A DNA stretch of 60,586 nucleotides from Paenibacillus fonticola DSM 21315 (GCF_000381905.1 NZ_KB907279.1:1-60586), one strand, 5' to 3'. Positions 6,900 through 15,922 are shown, numbered from the stretch's first letter. The notes: generated by a model not told the origin, from the sequence alone. A program made the numbers and translations.

Positions 6900-8513
6900 T
6901 CATTTCTTCCAATTTTCCACAAAGTGATCTACCGCTGCCTGCTCAATGGCCAGCCCTTCCGTGTAACGCTCCATAAACAAGGCAAAGCCATTTACATCTG
7001 CGCTGTCAGGATAAACCTCTTGTCCTTCTGCATCCTTGAACACTTTAGTGGCAAGATAATCAGCCAAGCCCTCGTGCTGCTCCTTATTAACCATATAAGA
7101 TGCCAATATGGCCATCCCCCATGCGCCGCCCTCACCTGCCGTAGACATGACCGAAACAGGAACCTTCAGTGCTGCGGCACATATTTTTTGACCGACTAGT
7201 GGTGTTTTGAACAATCCGCCATGCGCAAAAATACGGTCAATCGTTACATGCTCCTTCTGTGTCAAAATATCCATCCCCAGCCTTAGTGCAGCAAACGCGG
7301 TAAACAGATGTACCCTCATAAAGTTAGCCAGATTGAAGCGGCTTTCTGGAGAACGCACGAACAGCGGACGACCTTTTGCAAGCCCTGTAATGTTCTCGCC
7401 TGAATAGTAGCCATAGCTCAGCAAGCCGCCGCCATCAGCGTCTGCTTCCAGCACTTTATTGAACAGGACGCTGAATAATTGGTTCATATCGGGCTTCAAC
7501 CCCATTGCTTCAGAGAATTCTCGGAACAAGCCGAGCCATGCATTAATATCGCTGGAGCAGTTGTTAGCAAGAACCATGCCGACAGGGCTGCCGTCAGGTG
7601 TAGCCACGATGTCAATCTCAGGGTACACCGTGGACAAATCTTTCTCCAATACGAACATGGCAAAAATCGACGTACCTACGGAAATGTTGCCGGTACGCTT
7701 TTTGACACTATTCGTAGCGACCATGCCTGTTCCGGCATCACCCTCTGGAGGACATAGCGGAATACCTGCTTGTAGGCTGCCTGATGGATCTAATAGTCGA
7801 GCACCAGCTTCATTGAGACATCCAGTATGTTCGCCTGCAGTATAAACTTTAGGCAAAATATTTTTAAGATTCCACGGGTAGCCTTTATCGGCAATTAAAT
7901 CGTCAAACTTCTTCATCATAATTTCATTATACTGCTGCGCAGATTCATCGATTGGGAACATACCGGAGGCATCCCCCAAGCCAAGAGCCTTGCTGCCAGT
8001 CAACACCCAATGAATGTAACCCGACAGTGTCGTAATATAATCTATATTGGCGACATGCTCTTCATCGTTCAAAATCGCTTGATACAAATGTGCGATGCTC
8101 CAGCGCTCTGGAATTTTAAACTGGAATTTCTCGGTTAGCTCCGATGCAGCAGTACCCGTTGTGGCATTGCGCCATGTACGGAACGGAACCAATAGCTCCC
8201 CTGCTTGATCAAGAGCAATATAGCCCTGCATCATGGCAGAGCATCCGATTGATCCGATTTTTTGCAATGTTACGCTATAATTATTCTCAACCTCTTGCTT
8301 TAATTGGCGATAGGTTTCTTGCAACCCGTTAATCACTTCATTGAGATCGTAGGTCCAATAACCGTCGATCAATTGATTTTCCCACTCATAGCTGCTGGAG
8401 CTGATTTTTTCAAAATTGTAATCAATCAGTACAGCCTTGATTCGTGTGGATCCAAATTCGATGCCAAGCGAGGTTTCTCCCCTGACTATCGCTTGTTTCA
8501 TATTTTGATCCAA
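6900..8513 (-). CDS. FGGY-family carbohydrate kinase (ribulokinase/xylulokinase-like)
   Basis: A 537-residue kinase of the actin-like ATPase fold. The N-terminal nucleotide motif is SLGIEFGSTRIKAVLID (residues about 15-31). PPEGDAGTGMVA and GNISVGTSIF supply the second phosphate motif, and FAHGGLFKTPLVGQ is the adenosine region. The overall pattern resembles the lactobacillus-type L-ribulokinases often annotated as xylulokinase or 'ATPase'; the exact sugar cannot be read from sequence. No isomerase or epimerase gene accompanies it, so it may act on a product made elsewhere. Two terminator hairpins follow it. Confidence 0.85.
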   Translation of the reverse strand: MDQNMKQAIVRGETSLGIEFGSTRIKAVLIDYNFEKISSSSYEWENQLIDGYWTYDLNEVINGLQETYRQLKQEVENNYSVTLQKIGSIGCSAMMQGYIALDQAGELLVPFRTWRNATTGTAASELTEKFQFKIPERWSIAHLYQAILNDEEHVANIDYITTLSGYIHWVLTGSKALGLGDASGMFPIDESAQQYNEIMMKKFDDLIADKGYPWNLKNILPKVYTAGEHTGCLNEAGARLLDPSGSLQAGIPLCPPEGDAGTGMVATNSVKKRTGNISVGTSIFAMFVLEKDLSTVYPEIDIVATPDGSPVGMVLANNCSSDINAWLGLFREFSEAMGLKPDMNQLFSVLFNKVLEADADGGGLLSYGYYSGENITGLAKGRPLFVRSPESRFNLANFMRVHLFTAFAALRLGMDILTQKEHVTIDRIFAHGGLFKTPLVGQKICAAALKVPVSVMSTAGEGGAWGMAILASYMVNKEQHEGLADYLATKVFKDAEGQEVYPDSADVNGFALFMERYTEGLAIEQAAVDHFVENWKK

Positions 8514-8700
8514 GATGGCGTTGCTCCCCTCTGAATTAGAAATTTAGCCGAATATGCAAAAGGGCATGATAGAGTACGGCGCACCATACCATTTATTAAG
8601 AGGAATATATTTCTATATCCCACACTAAGGAGCAAGTGTACCTCTGTCAATAGAGTAGGCACAAAGAATCGAGTGATTTATGCGGCAAGCAGATTACCGA

Positions 8701-8748
8701 GTAGCGGTCTGCGCGGCCTTCTTTGGGCTTATCTGTCAACAGCTTGCC
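8701..8748 (+). repeat. Dispersed intergenic repeat, partial copy
   Basis: CTTTGGGCTT-TCTGTCAACAGCTTGC matches the centre of the repeat at 2468-2635. It sits just downstream of the acyl-CoA synthetase gene on the other strand. Nothing else is evident in 8514-8751. Confidence 0.6.
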
Positions 8749-8751
8749 ATT

Positions 8752-10323
8752 TCAGTTTATCATGCGTGACCCCCCAAGCCAGAACTGTTTTTTAATCGCC
8801 TGTTTGTCTATTTTGCCTACGGATGTTCTAGCAAGGGTTTCGACGATTTCCAAGCGAGTAGGTATCTTGTATTCGGCTATGTGCTGGTGGCAAAAGTATT
8901 TTATATCATCCAGGGTAAGTGATGTTTGTTTTTTTAGTACGACCACGACAGTGACCTCTTCACCATCATCTGACATAGGAGTTCCTATTACAGCAATCTC
9001 AAGGATTGCTGGGTGCTTGCCTAACACTTCCTCCACTTCAGAACAGTAGACATTTGAACCACCCACTACAACCATGTCTTTCTTTCTATCCATAAGATAT
9101 AAATAGCCGTCTTCATCGAATCTCCCCAAATCCCCAGAATAGAGCCACCCATCTCGTATTGTTTTGTTTGTCTCTTCTGGATTGTTCCAGTAACCGAGCA
9201 TGATTTGTTCGCTTTTGCAAATAATCTCGCCTATTTCTCCTTGTTTAACATCGTCACCTGATTCATCGACTATACGTACTTCAAATGGCTTTTGACCCCA
9301 TTGTACGGGGTCTGAAGGATTTCCCACGGATAAAAGCCGATGCAGCTTCCCCTCAGTAAAGCACTGGTTTATGGATAAGAAACTAATGAATTGACCGCTT
9401 TCCGTTTGTGAATATACTTCTGTTATATTGGCATTTGGAAAAACTTCACGTGCTTTATACAAGGTTCTCTCGCTGATAGGAGTACCACCACAGGATATGC
9501 CTTCAATCGATTGGATTTGTCGAGTATGTATATTTTCCATGTGGACTATATCCCTGAATAGAAGTCCAACTGTTCCTAAGAACTTTATTTGTTCCCGTTC
9601 AATAATATCCACAACCTCTGTAGCTCTCAAAGGATAAGTTTCCGGGTATATGAGACAACCGCCTTCATAAAGCGTAGACCAAAGTATAAATTGCCCTGTT
9701 AGATGCGCTTGATTAGGGACAATTGTTTTCTTCGCTGGGTTATGTCCCCCGCCTTTTGCGGGATTCATAAAAGACCAATAACTGATATTACGATGGGAAT
9801 GCATCACTCCTTTGGCGCGGCCCGTTGTGCCTCCTGTGTAAATAATAAGAGCGATATCGTCAGGATCTGCTGTAAACCATTCCATCAGAGGGGGAGATTT
9901 GGAAATAAAGTGTTCTATCGATGGAGAGCCATTATCCGACTTACAAGGGATGGAGATGGTGATATTTAGCGATGAAATGCAATTTGATATTATATAATGA
10001 TCAGAGTCAAATACGATAGCAGTGGGAGATGCATCATTAACGATCTGATGTATCTCATTAGACGCTAGACCAGGGAATAGCGTAACCGGAATTGCGCCGA
10101 TAGCAATCACGGCGCATTCCGCAATAGCAAGGAGTGGGCAAGGATCGCTTAGAAGAGCAACCCGATCACCTGGCTGCATACCTATGCTGTATAAACCATG
10201 TGCAACACGACTCACTTGATTCAGTAATTGATCATACGTTAATTTCTCATCTTTATACTTCATGGCATAACTGTTTGGGTGCATTTGAGCAACGTGAGGT
10301 AGTATTTTTGATAGAAGCATCAT
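8752..10323 (-). CDS. AMP-binding acyl-CoA synthetase
   Basis: A 523-residue class I adenylate-forming enzyme that activates a carboxylic acid with ATP and transfers it to CoA. The P-loop-like motif is LIIYTGGTTGRAKGV (near residue 170). EVYSQTESG matches the A5 region, WLYSGDLGRFDEDG the A7 region, and LYLMDRKKDMVVVGG the hinge. The end, TSVGKIDKQAIKK, carries the C-terminal catalytic Lys. The acid substrate is not predictable. It is divergent from the NIF3-like gene at 10487, and the nearest related gene is the crotonase at 11994-12836, so a small acyl-CoA pathway is possible but unproven. Confidence 0.9.
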   Translation of the reverse strand: MMLLSKILPHVAQMHPNSYAMKYKDEKLTYDQLLNQVSRVAHGLYSIGMQPGDRVALLSDPCPLLAIAECAVIAIGAIPVTLFPGLASNEIHQIVNDASPTAIVFDSDHYIISNCISSLNITISIPCKSDNGSPSIEHFISKSPPLMEWFTADPDDIALIIYTGGTTGRAKGVMHSHRNISYWSFMNPAKGGGHNPAKKTIVPNQAHLTGQFILWSTLYEGGCLIYPETYPLRATEVVDIIEREQIKFLGTVGLLFRDIVHMENIHTRQIQSIEGISCGGTPISERTLYKAREVFPNANITEVYSQTESGQFISFLSINQCFTEGKLHRLLSVGNPSDPVQWGQKPFEVRIVDESGDDVKQGEIGEIICKSEQIMLGYWNNPEETNKTIRDGWLYSGDLGRFDEDGYLYLMDRKKDMVVVGGSNVYCSEVEEVLGKHPAILEIAVIGTPMSDDGEEVTVVVVLKKQTSLTLDDIKYFCHQHIAEYKIPTRLEIVETLARTSVGKIDKQAIKKQFWLGGSRMIN

Positions 10324-10486
10324 ATCATCCCCTTATATCCCACAGTACCTATACACTTACTATGTATTGGTAATTGTAACAGTAAAAGGGTTTGACCTAC
10401 CAATATCATTTTCTTATAGCTATTAACTAAATCTCCTTATAATTGAATATATTGACATGTTTTTATATTTTACTGGGAGGGATAGT

Positions 10487-11401
10487 ATGAACTCTTTAAT
10501 CAAAATTAAATCAGAATTGGACTCCTTGTTTAGAGTAATGGAATTAGAAAAGGATCCCGGTTTCAGCAAGTTTAAACCCATGGTGTATGAGCCGATCAAA
10601 TTGCAATGGGAGAACTACTTCGAAGAGGATTTCTCAAGAAGGTTTAATGGCCTCATGATCCGGGGTGCGGAGGAAGTTTCAACCGTGTTTCTTGCCGTTT
10701 TTCCAACCGATGAAGTGCTAGAACGATTCATTCAAGAATCTCGGGAAGGCGATTTATTATTCATGCATCATCCTCTATTCATGGAATGTGGCGATCCCCG
10801 AGGTAATTGGGGAAGAGGGTTTGTTCCGATTCGAGAAGATTTATTGCAACGAATTATAAACAAACGGCTGTCCGTATATACGTGCCACGCTCCAATGGAT
10901 TATAACGAGTATATTGGAACAAATATGGCGATTGCTGAAGAACTTGATGCTACAATCATTGACCGTTTTGTACCCTATGCGAATGGCATGGCCGGACTAA
11001 TCTGTGAGATTAATCAGACGAATACTAAACAGTTAATTGAGAAACTCCAAAAGATATTTGAGATACCTTATGTAGATTTTGAAGGCCGTGAACATCAAGA
11101 GATTCAGAAAATCGCAGTTGTTGCTGGGTGTGGCGACATGGTTGACGAAATGAAAAACGCATCTTCGATGGGCGTTCAAGCCTATATTACTGGAGAGATA
11201 CATTGCCATATCGATAACGAGTACGGAAGATATAAATATAATATGATGCGAGATTACATAAAAGAAACCAGCCTTTCACTTATCGGGGTATCCCATTCCG
11301 CATCTGAGTATCTTGTTATGAGGACGCAAATGAAAAGTTGGTTTTCACGAAACTTCCCAGTAAATATTTGCTTGTTACCTCAACATAAATGGTGGCTTTG
11401 A
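10487..11401 (+). CDS. NIF3-like dinuclear metal centre protein
   Basis: A 304-residue protein. GGGAGGGATAGT precedes the ATG at 10487; a longer frame exists but has no better site. The metal ligands of the NIF3/YqfO family can be seen: FMHHPLF near residue 97, CHAPMDYNEY near residue 133 (for the usual TH-x-N-x-D), and VSHSASEY near residue 277. The central insert of some Firmicutes members is absent. The family is often labelled GTP cyclohydrolase type 2, but the physiological role is unclear. It is transcribed divergently from the acyl-CoA synthetase across a 163-base gap. Confidence 0.8.
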   Translation: MNSLIKIKSELDSLFRVMELEKDPGFSKFKPMVYEPIKLQWENYFEEDFSRRFNGLMIRGAEEVSTVFLAVFPTDEVLERFIQESREGDLLFMHHPLFMECGDPRGNWGRGFVPIREDLLQRIINKRLSVYTCHAPMDYNEYIGTNMAIAEELDATIIDRFVPYANGMAGLICEINQTNTKQLIEKLQKIFEIPYVDFEGREHQEIQKIAVVAGCGDMVDEMKNASSMGVQAYITGEIHCHIDNEYGRYKYNMMRDYIKETSLSLIGVSHSASEYLVMRTQMKSWFSRNFPVNICLLPQHKWWL

Positions 11402-11488
11402 TTGTTGTTTTCAACCAACTGTCAACAGGCTGTTGCAGCGATTGCATCTCGTATATGGAGCATCGGATTGCGGCTAGAGCCGAGATTT

Positions 11489-11670
11489 TCTAACGGTTGC
11501 CACAGCCGTTAATCAATCGAAAATGAGCACTTCGGTGTTCTAGCGGTTGTAATCCACGTTATTTGTGCAGAATACTTCGCAGCATAATGAAAACGTTAGA
11601 ATAACCGCATTTACAACCGTTAGGTTCCCAAAAGATCAAAAAATTGCGGATTAACAGCAATAGCAATCGT
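11489..11670. repeat. Degenerate AACGGTTG repeats
   Basis: TAACGGTTG-CCGTTA (11490-11512) is followed at 49 bases by TAGCGGTTGTAATCCACGTTA, then by inverted versions (AACGTTAGAATAACCGC, ACAACCGTTAGG, AATCGTTAT). They are short, diverged copies in both orientations in a 590-base gap without intact genes. Confidence 0.45.
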
Positions 11671-11707
11671 TATATCAGATCCGCTCCATGACGGTATCTT
11701 TTCTGAG

Positions 11708-11857
11708 TTATTGTGAACTGGGTTTCTTGGCTCTCCAATTGTAATAACCGCTCCGAGACACCTGAAGTACGGCGCACATCTTCTCCAAAGCGAACTCGGA
11801 GCGTTGTTCCTCTATAAACCGGAATCTTAATTCTTTAGCTTGCTGAACATGTATATA
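11708..11857 (-). pseudogene. IS3-family transposase orfB remnant
   Basis: The minus strand reads YIHVQQAKELRFRFIEEQRS and then EKMCAVLQVSRSGYYNWRAK before a TAA at 11708-11710. F-I-E-E-x-R-S-E-F followed by M-C-x-V-L-x-V-S-R-S-G-Y-Y is the start of the second open frame of IS3/IS150-type transposases. Only about 45 codons remain, with no integrase catalytic residues, so this is a dead fragment. Confidence 0.75.
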
Positions 11858-11947
11858 CCCAGGCACTGTCCTGCAAACGACGAAAATCTGACGCGCGGTG
11901 GCCGGCGTAACATGACGGTGACTCTTTAAAACCGGCCCTGCCAGGAA

Positions 11948-12003
11948 CGCGGTCTATTTCTGATCCTAATTTCCGAAGGCCTTTCGAACAGACCTAGCCC
12001 TTA
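11948..12003 (-). repeat. Gene-end repeat, copy 2
   Basis: Matches 6773-6838, including TATTTCTGATCCTAATTTCC and GAAGGCC. Here it overlaps the last codons and stop of the crotonase gene. On the minus strand it would be the transcript's 3' flank. Confidence 0.65.
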
Positions 12004-12836
12004 AAGCGCTCCTTAACTTGCATAAGTCTGGAGTGAGGTCCAACCTCATCGTTAGCCATGTCATACATTTGATGAGCGAGGTGAAAGCCCAGATCATTAA
12101 CAAACGCTTGTTTCCATGGGCGAGACAAGATGGAATGAGTTAAATGCCTCGTGGAGCGGGAACGCTCCATCATCATTTCTGCCAGCTCCCAGGCGCGTGG
12201 GAGAAGGCGGTCACGAGAAAGCACCTCATTGGCGATTCCCAGCTCCACCGCCGTTTTGCCATCGATTTTTTGACCGGTGTACGCATAATATGCAGCGCGC
12301 TTGATGCCAATCGTTTTTTGCAGGGTTAGTGCCATTCCATCTCCAGGTGGTGTACCTCCCAGAAAATGCGGATCAAAGAAGTCCGTATCCTCCGTGCACA
12401 GAGTAATATCGCATAGTGTTCCCAGCTCACAATGAGTGCCGGGGCCATTTATTGCGGCAATCGTCGGAATATCGATACAGAAAATCAAATTTTCGAGCAG
12501 CCTCATAGATTCATGGTACATCTTTAATTTGTCATCTGCTGTCCAATCTCTGAATTTCGTTTTCCAGACGTCAGGATTAGCTGTTTGCCATCTATCGCCT
12601 GTACCTGTAATTATCAACACTTCGTTAGCATAATCGCGTCCAATATCTATCCAGGCTTGAGACCAAACGCTATGCGCATCCCAGCTTAATTGGAAAGGTC
12701 CGCCAGCAGTGTGCAGCCTTACCTCAATAATTCCATTTTTGCGCTTCATCATTAGGAAGTCCTTATATTTCTCTGAATATACTTCGAACTGGGAAGGCTC
12801 CGTTCTCTGGAACCAGTTTGATAATTTTTCCGGCAT
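11994..12836 (-). CDS. Crotonase-family protein, 6-oxocamphor-hydrolase-like
   Basis: A 280-residue enoyl-CoA hydratase/isomerase superfamily member. IPTIAAINGPGTHCELGTLC carries the oxyanion-hole Gly. FFDPHFLGGTPPGDGMALTL resembles the PHF-x-x-G-x-x-PGDG signature of 6-oxocamphor hydrolase, and YTGQKIDGKTAVELGIANEV plus LLPRAWELAEMM also fit that subgroup. Members of that branch cleave beta-diketones by a retro-Claisen reaction instead of hydrating enoyl-CoA. Whether that is the reaction here is inference. The gene stands alone, with the ABC exporter genes upstream on the same strand. Confidence 0.75.
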   Translation of the reverse strand: MPEKLSNWFQRTEPSQFEVYSEKYKDFLMMKRKNGIIEVRLHTAGGPFQLSWDAHSVWSQAWIDIGRDYANEVLIITGTGDRWQTANPDVWKTKFRDWTADDKLKMYHESMRLLENLIFCIDIPTIAAINGPGTHCELGTLCDITLCTEDTDFFDPHFLGGTPPGDGMALTLQKTIGIKRAAYYAYTGQKIDGKTAVELGIANEVLSRDRLLPRAWELAEMMMERSRSTRHLTHSILSRPWKQAFVNDLGFHLAHQMYDMANDEVGPHSRLMQVKERFKG

Positions 12837-12874
12837 GGGTCATCCTCCTTGAATAAATGATTTTTTTCCAAACA

Positions 12875-13585
12875 TTACTTGTGATCCGCCCAACGCCACC
12901 AGGCCCAGGTTGCGGCAAATCCAGCAGCCCCCGTTATAGCAACAATGAGGTAACTGATAGAGGCGAGCGGAAACACGGCACTACTGCTTCCCGCAAGCTG
13001 AAGAGACGGGATATCCCAGGGTAAATAACGACCTAACTCGGTTGGCCCAGCAATCAAGGCGACCATCAACGTCGCAAATGCATACGTGATCGGCACGAGA
13101 TACCCCCGTGATAGACTGGCCAAGAAAACAACAGGTCCGCATAACAGTAAATTTATCGCACTAACAATCAGTAACTGAATGTAATAATGCAGGGCCAATG
13201 TTTTTGAAAAGTCGGGGATTCCAGCTACAAAGCCAATGAATAGTGAAAAAAGAAAGGATATTTCAGCCAGGATGAGGCACCACCCAAAACTGGCTGCTAC
13301 TTTCGCGGCGACGACTTTGCCTCGCGACACAGGCAGCGCAAGCAAATCCTTAAGCGTACGGTCTGCGTACTCGCGGCCGAACGCCCAACTTGTCAAAACA
13401 GCGAAGCCGACAAGCCCAAGCACAGAGGAGAACATAAACACAACATTCCCGAGATAAGTGTTCCAATCCGCTTCACCGGCACGAATCGCACACACCAAGA
13501 GGTAAAGGGCCAGCGTTCCCCACAGCACATACGAACGGACCAGCTTTTTATTTTCAACCGCGATAACTGATAAAAGTGTTTTCAT
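12875..13585 (-). CDS. ABC-2 type transporter permease
   Basis: A 236-residue integral membrane protein with about six hydrophobic segments, for example VLWGTLALYLLVCAI, VLGLVGFAVLTSWAF, LILAEISFLFSLFIGF and a final IVAITGAAGFAATWAWW. FGREYADRTLKDLLALPVSR between segments two and three is the cytoplasmic motif of the BcrB/NatB-like ABC-2 permeases. It lies 10 bases after the ATPase gene and forms an exporter with it, in a TetR-controlled operon. The substrate is unknown; relatives export peptide antibiotics or sodium. Confidence 0.85.
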   Translation of the reverse strand: MKTLLSVIAVENKKLVRSYVLWGTLALYLLVCAIRAGEADWNTYLGNVVFMFSSVLGLVGFAVLTSWAFGREYADRTLKDLLALPVSRGKVVAAKVAASFGWCLILAEISFLFSLFIGFVAGIPDFSKTLALHYYIQLLIVSAINLLLCGPVVFLASLSRGYLVPITYAFATLMVALIAGPTELGRYLPWDIPSLQLAGSSSAVFPLASISYLIVAITGAAGFAATWAWWRWADHK

Positions 13586-13595
13586 CCTGCTTCAT

Positions 13596-14525
13596 CTACT
13601 CCTTTGACGGATTTCCACTGACTGTGTTCAGAAAATAAGACTCCAGTTCCTCTTCTACGACGCTAAGCAAATAAAGTGGTATACCTGCATCAGCCAACAG
13701 CCTGGAAACGCGCTCAGGATGCCGAACAGCTCGTTCATCCAACACTTCGAGCATTCCATCCCCGGTTACACTCGCTTCATAGCCGGCTTTCGCCAATTGC
13801 TCCCCAGCCAATTTGGCAGTGCTACGGACACCGACATGCAATTTTTTTCGGCGCAGATTTTCAAATTCAAGTGTTGAAATTTCCTGAAGCAAGGTCCCTC
13901 TATGAATAATTCCAATCCGTGATGCCAGCTTGGACATTTCCTCCAAAATGTGACTGGAGATAAAAATGGTCACCCCCTCAGAAGACAACGATTTTAGCAA
14001 CTCCCGGACCGCAACGATTCCTGCAGGGTCTAAAGCATTGGTCGGTTCATCCAATATCAATATTTCCGGATTATGGATAAGCGCCTTCGCCAATCCTAGC
14101 TTCTGTGCATTGCCTAATGACAAATCCTTTGCTTTGGTCTCGGCATAATCGGTTAAATTGACCTTTTCTATAACGGAATCGACCGCCTTGCGATCCTCCT
14201 TAATGCCGCGAATCTTTGCATACAGCTTTAGATTTTCCCTCACGGTAAATTCTGGATATGCATAGGGTACTTCCACTATATAGCCTACGTGGTTCCACAG
14301 ATCGCCTCCCTTGGTTAATTTCTTCCCCATTAAGTACACCTCGCCTGACGTTGGCCTGATCATGCCAAGCAATATGCGAATGATCGTCGTTTTGCCTGCG
14401 CCATTCAAACCAAGAAACCCATAAATTTCTCCTTTGTTTACCGTTAAAGACACTTCATTCAAAATGGTTTTTCCGTCATATACTTTTGTTAGCCCGGCTG
14501 TACGAATCATTTCCTTCATGCTCAA
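13596..14525 (-). CDS. ABC transporter ATP-binding protein (BcrA-like)
   Basis: A 309-residue ATPase. Walker A is GLNGAGKTT (about 40-48), the signature is LSLGNAQK, Walker B is ILILDEPTNALDPAG, and the switch His is in ISSHILEE. The C-terminal 80 residues after the ATPase core are typical of the BcrA/drug-exporter subfamily. It pairs with the downstream permease. A copy of the TetR operator lies 25 bases upstream of its ATG. Confidence 0.9.
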   Translation of the reverse strand: MSMKEMIRTAGLTKVYDGKTILNEVSLTVNKGEIYGFLGLNGAGKTTIIRILLGMIRPTSGEVYLMGKKLTKGGDLWNHVGYIVEVPYAYPEFTVRENLKLYAKIRGIKEDRKAVDSVIEKVNLTDYAETKAKDLSLGNAQKLGLAKALIHNPEILILDEPTNALDPAGIVAVRELLKSLSSEGVTIFISSHILEEMSKLASRIGIIHRGTLLQEISTLEFENLRRKKLHVGVRSTAKLAGEQLAKAGYEASVTGDGMLEVLDERAVRHPERVSRLLADAGIPLYLLSVVEEELESYFLNTVSGNPSKE

Positions 14526-14549
14526 AACTCCCTGTCCGTTTTAATTAAC

Positions 14550-14564
14550 CTAACGTTCGTTGAG
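14550..14564. promoter_or_regulatory. TetR operator upstream of the ABC exporter
   Basis: CTAACGTTCGTTGAG is a near-palindrome that matches TTAACATTCGTTAAG upstream of the TetR gene (15244-15258) at 12 of 15 positions. It lies in the 67-base gap between the TetR stop and the ATPase start. Confidence 0.7.
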
Positions 14565-14592
14565 TTAAATGGGTGAAAAAAACGGCCTTGCA

Positions 14593-15222
14593 TTAGGTTG
14601 ACCAAAGCCGTACATAAAAATCGGTTATTTCTTGGACGGTTTTTGCTTCCAGCGTTCGTCCGTCCAGCAATTGCTGAACGATCAGGACCACGATATGGGA
14701 TAAAAATTGGGATGCAGCCATCTTGAAATCCATCTGGCGAAGTACGCCTTGCTCGTGCTGCCCCGCCAAAAAATCCGCCATGGCTTCAAATGGCAAACGA
14801 GTTAACGTATCCAGTGCTTCCTTGTCGTCTTGCTCGAGCAAATTTCGATCTCGAATTAAAATCTGGAAATACTCTTTATCATGGATGATTCTTTCCGATA
14901 GGCCCTGTATCAGCTGGCATAGGATCGTCTTCAAATTTTCGTTCAGGCTAAAGGCAGCTTGAAAAAAAGCAACGAAGCCGGAAATTCTTTCTTCTTGCGC
15001 ATGTTGTAGGACGGATCTTAATATTTCCAGCTTCCCCCCGGGGAAATAGTGATAGGTTAATGCTTCCGTCATGCCGATTGCTTTATTTAACTCTCTCATG
15101 GATGTGGCATGATACCCTTGATCTGCAAATAGTTGCTTGGCAATAGTTAAAATCTGCTTTTTTCGCTCGGCAGCCTGAAGATCGCGGCTGGTCGGCTTTT
15201 TTGATTTATGTGTTTGATCCAT
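14593..15222 (-). CDS. TetR/AcrR-family repressor of the ABC exporter
   Basis: A 209-residue regulator. I chose the ATG at 15220-15222 (MDQTHKSKKPTSRDLQ) because GAGGAGG is 5 bases upstream; a GTG 7 codons earlier would overlap the operator. The helix-turn-helix is in ILTIAKQLFADQGYHATSMR and TEALTYHYFPGGKLEI. The remaining helical part is the effector domain. Matching operator sequences before this gene and before the ATPase gene indicate autoregulation and control of the exporter. Confidence 0.9.
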   Translation of the reverse strand: MDQTHKSKKPTSRDLQAAERKKQILTIAKQLFADQGYHATSMRELNKAIGMTEALTYHYFPGGKLEILRSVLQHAQEERISGFVAFFQAAFSLNENLKTILCQLIQGLSERIIHDKEYFQILIRDRNLLEQDDKEALDTLTRLPFEAMADFLAGQHEQGVLRQMDFKMAASQFLSHIVVLIVQQLLDGRTLEAKTVQEITDFYVRLWST

Positions 15223-15243
15223 GCTTGCCTCCTCGAGTTTCAC

Positions 15244-15258
15244 TTAACATTCGTTAAG
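15244..15258. promoter_or_regulatory. TetR operator upstream of the TetR gene
   Basis: TTAACATTCGTTAAG, extended by C on the left, is a palindrome lying 22 bases upstream of the chosen TetR start. It pairs with the related site at 14550-14564. Confidence 0.7.
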
Positions 15259-15414
15259 CCAATAATAATAAAGTGAATCCCCCATGTCAAGAAGACTTTG
15301 GGAGTTATGACGAAAGTCCGATTGCGGCAGGAGAAGAGCTGGAGTTGAGTGGCCGCGGCGGACAAAGCCTGCAGCCTTGTCTTTTATCTTCAGAGCGCGG
15401 GTTGAGGGCTGGCC

Positions 15415-15483
15415 TGTGGCAGGTTGCCTTGTGATAGGTTGCCATGTGGCAGGCTGTGGCGGGCTGCGACGGGCTGTGGCAGG
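15415..15483 (+). repeat. GC-rich GTGGCAGGCTG minisatellite
   Basis: About six degenerate copies of a 10-12 base unit (GTGGCAGGTTGCC, ATGTGGCAGGCTG, TGGCGGGCTG, CGACGGGCTG, TGGCAGGCTG) end directly against the left edge of repeat element A. No gene is supported in 15259-15483. Confidence 0.6.
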
Positions 15484-15615
15484 CTGTATGATTTTTCGTA
15501 TAGAATATTCGAAATAAACGGCAAAAGGCACATTATATATGATACTTCATATAGATTCCCCAATTTTACCCTTTTTCGGCCAATTCTGCATGATAATTCA
15601 TACTCAATCGCACAA
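15484..15615 (+). repeat. Palindrome-rich element, solitary left end (copy A)
   Basis: Starts CTGTATGATTTTTCGTATA, continues through TTCGAAATAAACG, a TTCATATAGATTC block and TAATTCATACTCAATCGCAC. The same order of blocks is found at 19601-19740 and 20896-21031. This copy is the most diverged. The TCGAG minisatellite and the nuclease-like gene that follow in copy B are absent. Confidence 0.7.
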
Positions 15616-15710
15616 AGCGTCAAGGTCAAGTTAAATCTCGGCATGGTCATCTATTGTCAGAAATCCGTATGGTAAATTTGCAGGGCAACCGCATATATCA
15701 CTCAGACGAC

Positions 15711-15848
15711 CCGCGCAAATATGTGACACCAACGCATACAACGCTCATTTTTTTCCTGGAACCTGTATTTGCGGCTATATTCGCTTATTTTTCAAACATG
15801 AACTTTTGCGGTAAGTATGCCTTAGCAGCAATCACTCTCCGAATCTAG
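15711..15848 (+). pseudogene. EamA/DMT-superfamily transporter remnant
   Basis: The plus strand reads KYVTPTHTTLIFFLEPVFAA and then IFAYF before drifting and stopping at 15846-15848. The T-P-T-x-x-x-L-I-x-x-L-E-P-V-F-A-A-x-F-A pattern is the conserved penultimate membrane segment of EamA-type drug/metabolite transporters. Nothing upstream continues the family, so only about 45 codons of the C-terminal part are left. Confidence 0.7.
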
Positions 15849-15922
15849 CCTTTTGTTGATTTCTCGTTCCAATCCATGTATCTTTATTTCAACAAATTCA
15901 ATATCCAGGAGATGTTGATCCT

